A stretch of DNA of 11,257 nt from Desulfotomaculum sp. (GTDB taxonomy: Bacteria; Bacillota; Desulfotomaculia; Desulfotomaculales; Desulfohalotomaculaceae): contig JAJOKN010000034.1 of NCBI GenBank assembly GCA_021129815.1, forward strand, positions 496-11,752. Direction: 5' to 3'. Made by a program: the position numbers and the translations under genes. The notes beneath the pieces are model-generated. The model saw only the letters and a program-made list of their open reading frames with translations. It was not told where the DNA came from and made no database searches. Positions 6,371 through 11,257 of this stretch are shown here, in pieces (position 1 is the first letter of the stretch; every line of letters begins with the position of its first letter).

Positions 6371-7471
6371 TTACTTTTGAACAGTATATCTGGATATATT
6401 TAACAATATACCTACTCCTATTAAAGTAAACAAAAGAGAACTCCCTCCAAAGCTTATAAAAGGAAGTGGTGTGCCAGTTACAGGCATAGAACCAGCTACT
6501 ACTCCTATGTTTATTATCGCTTCTAATACAATACCGCATGTAATTCCAGCTGCTAGCAAACTTGCAAAAGCATCTGGAGATGTTATAGCAATTTTAAATC
6601 CTCGCCAAGCAAACAACATAAATAATAATATAATGAGCGATGCTCCTGCAAACCCTAATTCCTCTCCAATTATTGCAAATATAAAATCCGTATGATTCTC
6701 TGGTAGATACAAAAACTTTTGCTTGCTCTGTCCCAAACCCACGCCAAACAAGCCACCTGAACCCAGTGCATATAATGATTGAATTATTTGATATCCCGCA
6801 CCTTGAGGATCTGCTTCTGGATTTAAAAATGCTAAGAAGCGTTTTAAACGATAAGGTTCAAAATAAATAGCTGCTGCCACAGCTAAAATTCCAAGCCCAC
6901 ATAGTGCACTTAAGTGCAAAATTCGTGCTCCTGCAGCTAAAAACACACACATAATGGTACCACACAAAATTATAGTAGTACCTAAGTTTGGTTGTAATAT
7001 TATTAACCCTGCTGCAAGTCCCATCACAATTATATAAGGCAGCAAACTGGAAAATCTTCGTATTGAATTTTGCATTTTCGAAAGTTTATAAGCCATAAAA
7101 ATGATAAGGCTAGTTTTCACCAATTCAGCAGGTGCAAAAGATACAAAACCTAAATCAATCCAACGCCTAGCACCGTTGACTTCTTTTCCTATGCCAGGTA
7201 TTAAAACTAATATCAATAATATGAATGCTAAAATCACAATTACTCCTGCAAACCGCTTTAATTTAAAGTAATCAAAATTCATCATTACAATCATCGCAAC
7301 TATTCCAATCAAAGCCCAAAGCAATTGCTTTTCCACGAAAAAAAAGGGATTTTGAAATCGAACAATGGTTACATATTGACTGGCGCTAAACACCATAACA
7401 ATGCCTATGCCTAACAATATCAGCACTGTTATAAACAAAATGAAATCCGGAGGGTTTTTTTTGGGCAACAA
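6371..7471 (-). CDS. ftsW: SEDS-family peptidoglycan polymerase FtsW/SpoVE
   Basis: SEDS proteins are polytopic membrane glycosyltransferases that polymerise lipid II together with a class B PBP. Several hydrophobic segments are visible (about residues 10-30, 50-65, 73-95, 112-130, 144-160, 165-182, 187-203, 265-290, 303-327, 343-358). Family motifs are GARRWIDLG (100-108), QPNLGTT (160-166), PENHTDFIFAIIGEELGF (257-274), which includes the catalytic Asp262, and PLPFISFGGSS (336-346). Length is 366 residues (B. subtilis SpoVE is 366). The start is TTG 7471, 7 bases after GGGGAG and 3 bases after the murD stop; a second TTG follows at 7468. Its position between murD and murG is that of spoVE in Bacillus and ftsW elsewhere; sequence alone does not tell vegetative from sporulation use. 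No partner PBP lies in the window. Confidence 0.94.
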   Translation of the reverse strand: MLPKKNPPDFILFITVLILLGIGIVMVFSASQYVTIVRFQNPFFFVEKQLLWALIGIVAMIVMMNFDYFKLKRFAGVIVILAFILLILVLIPGIGKEVNGARRWIDLGFVSFAPAELVKTSLIIFMAYKLSKMQNSIRRFSSLLPYIIVMGLAAGLIILQPNLGTTIILCGTIMCVFLAAGARILHLSALCGLGILAVAAAIYFEPYRLKRFLAFLNPEADPQGAGYQIIQSLYALGSGGLFGVGLGQSKQKFLYLPENHTDFIFAIIGEELGFAGASLIILLFMLFAWRGFKIAITSPDAFASLLAAGITCGIVLEAIINIGVVAGSMPVTGTPLPFISFGGSSLLFTLIGVGILLNISRYTVQK

Positions 7472-7474
7472 TCT

Positions 7475-8845
7475 CTATCTCCCCTTATTTTTTAATTCTA
7501 AAACCAGCTGTTTAAAATATTCCCCTCTTTTCTCATAGTTCAAAAACATATCCCAGCTCGCACATGCAGGAGATAAAAGCACTACATCTCCTCTAACAGC
7601 TGCTTTATGAGCAGCTAAAACTGCACTTTTTAAATCCTCTGTAATAACAAAATCAAAAAAACCTGCCATTTCTACAGCTTTTTTTATATTTCCAGCATTT
7701 TTGCCGAACAATATCAAAAAGCGCACCTTTTCTTTTATAACTCTTGCCAGCTTTGTAAAATCACTACCCTTACTGAGTCCTCCTGCAATTAAAATAATCT
7801 TTTTATCTTCAAAAGAATTTAAAGCATGTATAGCAGCCTCTGGGTTGGTGGCTTTTGAATCATTTACATATCTAACACCATTAATTTCAGCTACTGTTTC
7901 CATACGATGAGGTGCACCTTTAAAAGAAGCTATGCTTTTAGCTATTATGCTTTGACTTATATTCATCGCACATGCGCATGCTATTGCTGCCAGAGCATTT
8001 TCTAAATTGTGCGCTCCAGGCAGCTTAAATTCTTCAATCTCAACAATTTCCTTGTATTCCTTTATATTTGCTATTATTTTACCGTCTTGTATATATACCC
8101 CTCTATCTAAAATATGCTTCCTGCTAAAAAATATCACATTTCCCTTAACCCTTTTTGCCAGCTTTGCAGTATAAACATAATCGTAATTTAAAACAGTATA
8201 ATCAATAGCTCCTTGATTTTTAAATATCTTAGCCTTAGCGCTGATATAATTATCCATGCTTTTGTGCCTGTCCAAGTGATCTGGTGTAATATTCAATATC
8301 ACGGAAACTTTTGGCTTAAAAAGTTCTACTGTTTCTAGCTGAAAACTAGACACCTCTAAAACTATGACATCATTTTCGCTATAATTTTCTACTTCACATA
8401 TTAACGGCAAACCTATATTTCCTGCAACCAATGTATTTATGCCTGCATCGCTAAAAATTTTACCCACCAAGCTGGTAGTAGTAGTTTTGCCATTTGTGCC
8501 GGTAATTGCAATTATAGGTGATTTAGAAAACCTATATGCTAATTCCAGCTCGCCTATTACTGGTATTCCTGCCTCTTTAGCCTGTACAACTGGCAAAATT
8601 TCAAGAGGCACACCCGGACTTATCACTATCAAAGAATAACCCTCTTTAGATATATCAGGGTATTTGCCGCCAAGTGCCAAATTTACATTCATTGATTTCA
8701 GTTTCTCAAATGTTTTTTCTAACTGCAATTCAGTTTTATCATCTAAAAGCGTAACTTCAGCGCCTTTTTTAAGTAAAAACTCAGCTGCAGCTATGCCGCT
8801 TTTAGCTGCTCCAATCACTAACACTTTTTCGCCTTTTAGTTTCAT
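7475..8845 (-). CDS. murD: UDP-N-acetylmuramoyl-L-alanine--D-glutamate ligase MurD
   Basis: MurD adds D-glutamate to UDP-MurNAc-L-Ala using ATP. Motifs numbered from the chosen start: N-terminal UDP-binding VLVIGAAKSGIAAA (8-21); ATP loop GTNGKTTTTS (116-125); NITPDHLDRHKSM (185-197); PGAHNLENALAA (276-287); HRMETV (313-318) with NDSKATNPEA (328-337); and the MurD-specific SPACASWDMF (425-434) followed by RGEYF (440-444). Length is 456 residues, as in B. subtilis (451). The frame is open to 8878, inside mraY, but ATG 8845 is preferred: AAAGGGG ends 8 bases before it, and the protein then begins MKLKGEKVLVIG, as in homologues. It lies 13 bases after the mraY stop and 3 bases before ftsW. Confidence 0.96.
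   Translation of the reverse strand: MKLKGEKVLVIGAAKSGIAAAEFLLKKGAEVTLLDDKTELQLEKTFEKLKSMNVNLALGGKYPDISKEGYSLIVISPGVPLEILPVVQAKEAGIPVIGELELAYRFSKSPIIAITGTNGKTTTTSLVGKIFSDAGINTLVAGNIGLPLICEVENYSENDVIVLEVSSFQLETVELFKPKVSVILNITPDHLDRHKSMDNYISAKAKIFKNQGAIDYTVLNYDYVYTAKLAKRVKGNVIFFSRKHILDRGVYIQDGKIIANIKEYKEIVEIEEFKLPGAHNLENALAAIACACAMNISQSIIAKSIASFKGAPHRMETVAEINGVRYVNDSKATNPEAAIHALNSFEDKKIILIAGGLSKGSDFTKLARVIKEKVRFLILFGKNAGNIKKAVEMAGFFDFVITEDLKSAVLAAHKAAVRGDVVLLSPACASWDMFLNYEKRGEYFKQLVLELKNKGR
7479..7484 (-). promoter_or_regulatory. Ribosome binding site of ftsW inside the murD 3' end
   Basis: GGGGAG on the minus strand lies within the last codons of murD, 7 bases before TTG 7471. It supports the TTG start and translational coupling to murD. 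Confidence 0.6.
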
Positions 8846-8853
8846 GAAAGTAG

Positions 8854-8860
8854 CCCCTTT
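8854..8860 (-). promoter_or_regulatory. Ribosome binding site that fixes the murD start
   Basis: AAAGGGG on the minus strand overlaps the mraY TAA stop (8861-8859) and ends 8 bases before ATG 8845. The longer reading from 8878 has no such site. Confidence 0.65.
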
Positions 8861-9866
8861 ACACATTATACATAGCAACTAGCCCCATCAAAGCGCATAC
8901 AAAGCTAAATCCCCAAAACAACATAACTACTTTTGTTTCCGATAAACCTTTGAGTTCAAAATGATGATGAAGAGGACTCATGAGAAATATGCGTCTTCCC
9001 GTAGTTTTAAAATACAATACTTGCATAATAACTGACAGCGTTTCTATCACAAACACACCGCCAATAATCACTAAAAACAGCTCATAACCAATAGTCACTG
9101 CAGCAGCTCCTACTGCTGCTCCTAAAGCCAAAGAACCTGTATCTCCCATAAACACTTTTGCAGGATGACAATTATAAACTAAAAAACCTAAACAGCCACC
9201 TGCAAGTGCTGCAAGCACTAACGCAACTCCCTCTTTATCGTACATAAGAGAAATAACAATAAGCGGCATTAAGGCTATAAAAACACTGCCTGCTGCTAAT
9301 CCATCCAACCCATCTGTCAAATTCACTGCGTTGCTAGAACCCACTATTACAAGCACAGCAAAAACTAAAAACCCTAAAATACCCAAATCATATATAAGCC
9401 CATTTTCTACAAAAAAACCTGAAAAAGGTACCAAAATACTTGTACCACGTCCTAACATCATAACTACAATCCCAAACCCCATAGCTAATGCTATCTGCAA
9501 TAACAGCTTTTCTTTTGCCCGCAAACCCAGTGAACGCCTTAAAGCTATTTTTATAAAATCGTCTAAAAAACCTATTATTCCAAATGCCATGATGACCAAT
9601 AACAATACCAAGCCTTCTGTTTTCCCCATAAGCTCAGCATCAGAAAAGAGAAAACCAAGGCTTATAAGCACCACAGCAGTTAAAAAAAACACTCCACCCA
9701 TCGTAGGTGTGCCTGTCTTCTTAAAGTGCTTAGCAGGACCATCGTCTCGAATGTTCTGACCTAAATTCAATCTCTTTAACATGGGTATAAACAGACGTCC
9801 TAAAATCACCGTCAGTATAAATGTCAAAACAAAAGCACTGCCTATGTAAATATATAAATCTTTCAT
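8859..9866 (-). CDS. mraY: Phospho-N-acetylmuramoyl-pentapeptide transferase MraY
   Basis: MraY transfers phospho-MurNAc-pentapeptide from UDP to undecaprenyl phosphate, giving lipid I; it is an integral membrane protein of about 10 helices. Strongly hydrophobic segments occur throughout. Family signatures are GPAKHFKKTGTPTMGG (43-58), GFLDDFIK (99-106, with the Asp pair 102-103), NAVNLTDGLDGLAAG (179-193), GDTGSLALGA (241-250, with the third conserved Asp at 242) and the cytoplasmic loop MSPLHHHFELKG (296-307). Length 335 is typical (B. subtilis 324), and every key residue is present. The ATG start overlaps the murF TAA by one base (TAATG), a classic translational-coupling arrangement; no strong SD is seen, only AAGGA some 14 bases upstream. 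Confidence 0.97.
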   Translation of the reverse strand: MKDLYIYIGSAFVLTFILTVILGRLFIPMLKRLNLGQNIRDDGPAKHFKKTGTPTMGGVFFLTAVVLISLGFLFSDAELMGKTEGLVLLLVIMAFGIIGFLDDFIKIALRRSLGLRAKEKLLLQIALAMGFGIVVMMLGRGTSILVPFSGFFVENGLIYDLGILGFLVFAVLVIVGSSNAVNLTDGLDGLAAGSVFIALMPLIVISLMYDKEGVALVLAALAGGCLGFLVYNCHPAKVFMGDTGSLALGAAVGAAAVTIGYELFLVIIGGVFVIETLSVIMQVLYFKTTGRRIFLMSPLHHHFELKGLSETKVVMLFWGFSFVCALMGLVAMYNV

Positions 9867-11233
9867 TATAAACGCTCAATTCCTTTTACAATGTATTCCA
9901 TATGCATTCCTCTCGACCCTTTCACTAAAACTATATCATTTAATTGTAAGATTTCTTTTAACTTAGCAACTGCACTCATATTATCTTTACAACAATATAT
10001 GTTATCTTTAGTAAGTCCTGCACACTTCGCGCCAAAAGCAATATGCTCAGCCAATCTTCCAACTGTTAAAAGTACATCTATATTTTTTAAATATTCTCCA
10101 ACCTCATAATGCATCTCTTGTTCTTTTTCACCCAGCTCCAGCATATCTCCCAACACTGCTACTTTCCTGCGCCCATCTCCTAGCTCAAGCAGAATATCGA
10201 TAGCAGCTTTTACTGAATCAGGATTGGCATTATATGCATCATTTATAATAATAAACTTTTTATTCTTTATAATTTGAAGCCTCATAGGTGAAACTTCAAC
10301 ATCTAAAAGAGCTTCTTTTATTTCTTCAAGCTCAAAGCCTAATTTTAAAGCAACAGCTACAGCTGCCATTGCATTAGCAACATTGTGTCTTCCTAAAAGC
10401 GGCAAACTCATTTTCGCTTTGCCATAAGGAGTATGTGCAATAAATTCCATGAAGCCATTTTTAGCTTTAATATCAGTTGCACAGTAATCAGCATTCACTT
10501 CTACACCAAAAGTGTACACCTCCCCTCTGCAGCGCGCAGGTCGCAACATAGCTAGCTTATCAGCTGGTATCAAAGCAAATCCATTTTGAGGTACGTTTTC
10601 CAGTATTTCCCCTTTAGCCAAAGCTATATTATCAATTGAACCTAAAAGTTCTAAATGCGCAGTTCCTATGCTTGTAATCACACCAGCATTGATATCAGCA
10701 ATTTTACATAAAGCATCTATCTGTTTAAAGCCCCGCATACCCATTTCAAGCACTGCATAGTCATGACTCTCATTTAGTTCCAACAAAGTGAGCGGCAATC
10801 CTATTTCGTTATTAAAATTGCCTTTATTCTTCAATACAGAATATTTTTTTCTGAGCACCGCATAAATTAAATCTTTAGTGGTAGTTTTGCCATTGCTTCC
10901 TGTTACGCCTATTATAAAAACATCATTTTCCTTTCGATTATAAGCTGCAAGCTTTGCAAGCGCTTTTAACGTATCAGACACTTTTATGATTGGAACGCTG
11001 CTTTTTAAACTCAAATCATCTTTCGATACCACCAATCCCGATGCACCTTTTTCCACTGCTTGTTCTAAAAATTCATGTGCATCGTATTTTGTCCCCCTCA
11101 AAGCAAAAAAGAGATCTCCTTTTTTAAGCGTACGCGTATCTATTGACACGCTGCTCACTGTTTTATTTTTATCTCCCTGCATTAACTCTCCATCAACAGC
11201 TAAAGTTATTTCTTCTAAAGTAAAGTTTTTCAT
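9866..11233 (-). CDS. murF: UDP-N-acetylmuramoyl-tripeptide--D-alanyl-D-alanine ligase MurF
   Basis: MurF attaches the D-Ala-D-Ala dipeptide, completing the UDP-MurNAc-pentapeptide used by MraY. The N-terminal domain carries SIDTRTLKKGDLFFALRG (30-47). The ATPase domain carries VTGSNGKTTTK (110-120), the NFNNEIGLPLTLL region (139-151), GTAHLE (190-195) and GRHNVANAMAA (281-291). The C-terminal part shows SPMRLQ (315-320), the MurF-typical NDAYNANPDS (331-340), LGDMLELG (361-368) and KGSRGMHME (438-446). Length 455 is normal. It starts at ATG 11233 with GGGAG 9 bases upstream, so it is complete, but only 24 bases of upstream sequence are in view. MurE usually precedes it and is presumably outside the window. 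Confidence 0.97.
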   Translation of the reverse strand: MKNFTLEEITLAVDGELMQGDKNKTVSSVSIDTRTLKKGDLFFALRGTKYDAHEFLEQAVEKGASGLVVSKDDLSLKSSVPIIKVSDTLKALAKLAAYNRKENDVFIIGVTGSNGKTTTKDLIYAVLRKKYSVLKNKGNFNNEIGLPLTLLELNESHDYAVLEMGMRGFKQIDALCKIADINAGVITSIGTAHLELLGSIDNIALAKGEILENVPQNGFALIPADKLAMLRPARCRGEVYTFGVEVNADYCATDIKAKNGFMEFIAHTPYGKAKMSLPLLGRHNVANAMAAVAVALKLGFELEEIKEALLDVEVSPMRLQIIKNKKFIIINDAYNANPDSVKAAIDILLELGDGRRKVAVLGDMLELGEKEQEMHYEVGEYLKNIDVLLTVGRLAEHIAFGAKCAGLTKDNIYCCKDNMSAVAKLKEILQLNDIVLVKGSRGMHMEYIVKGIERL

Positions 11234-11257
11234 AGCCTTTGACTCCCTACCAATTGT

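Noticed and set aside
6327..6539. N-terminal extension of about 70 residues in front of MurG
   Set aside because: It is an out-of-frame reading of the ftsW 3' end; it has no homology to MurG, whose normal N-terminus begins at MRVIISGGGTGGH.
9331..9759. 142-codon open frame on the plus strand
   Set aside because: It is entirely antisense to mraY, rich in Lys/Pro/Ile/Asn as a mirror of hydrophobic codons, and has no family match that I recognise.

Overview
The window is a single, densely packed run of genes, all read on the minus strand (right to left). It contains most of a division and cell wall (dcw) cluster followed by the DNA-maintenance pair radA-disA. The DNA is AT-rich. Clear Shine-Dalgarno sites, frequent GTG/TTG starts, a SpoVE/FtsW-type SEDS protein, DisA, and the order murF-mraY-murD-ftsW-murG-murC-murB point to a low-GC Gram-positive bacterium of the Clostridia, possibly a thermophilic or spore-forming lineage. 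I cannot name the genus from the sequence alone.

Layout in transcription order: murF (11233-9866), mraY (9866-8859), murD (8845-7475), ftsW/spoVE (7471-6371), murG (6320-5208), murC (5115-3727), murB (3706-2807), a broken murA remnant (2786-2609), radA (2588-1197; its true start may lie inside this frame) and disA (1182-82). Gaps are mostly 0-50 bases. The longest are the 92 bases before murC and the roughly 220 bases before radA; the latter is filled by the murA remnant. The last 81 bases before the left edge hold no gene I can identify.

How the genes work together: MurB and MurC make UDP-MurNAc and add L-Ala, MurD adds D-Glu, and MurF adds D-Ala-D-Ala (MurE is presumably just beyond the right edge). 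MraY moves the pentapeptide to undecaprenyl phosphate, MurG adds GlcNAc to give lipid II, and the SEDS protein polymerises it. The first committed step, MurA, is present only as a wreck, so a functional MurA must be encoded elsewhere. RadA (recombination ATPase) and DisA (DNA-scanning c-di-AMP synthase) form a second unit that seems to have been joined to the end of the wall cluster.

The main discovery is the unannotated murA pseudogene between murB and radA. It keeps its ribosome binding site, GTG start and N-terminus (residues KKYYQKFLITGGNKL), then jumps by an out-of-frame internal deletion to the conserved LDIPSVGATENLMMAA block, and stops. Its Shine-Dalgarno sequence sits in the loop of a perfect 7-bp hairpin that overlaps the murB stop codon. 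No mobile element, CRISPR array, RNA gene or novel multi-gene system is visible; the rest is a conventional core-genome region.
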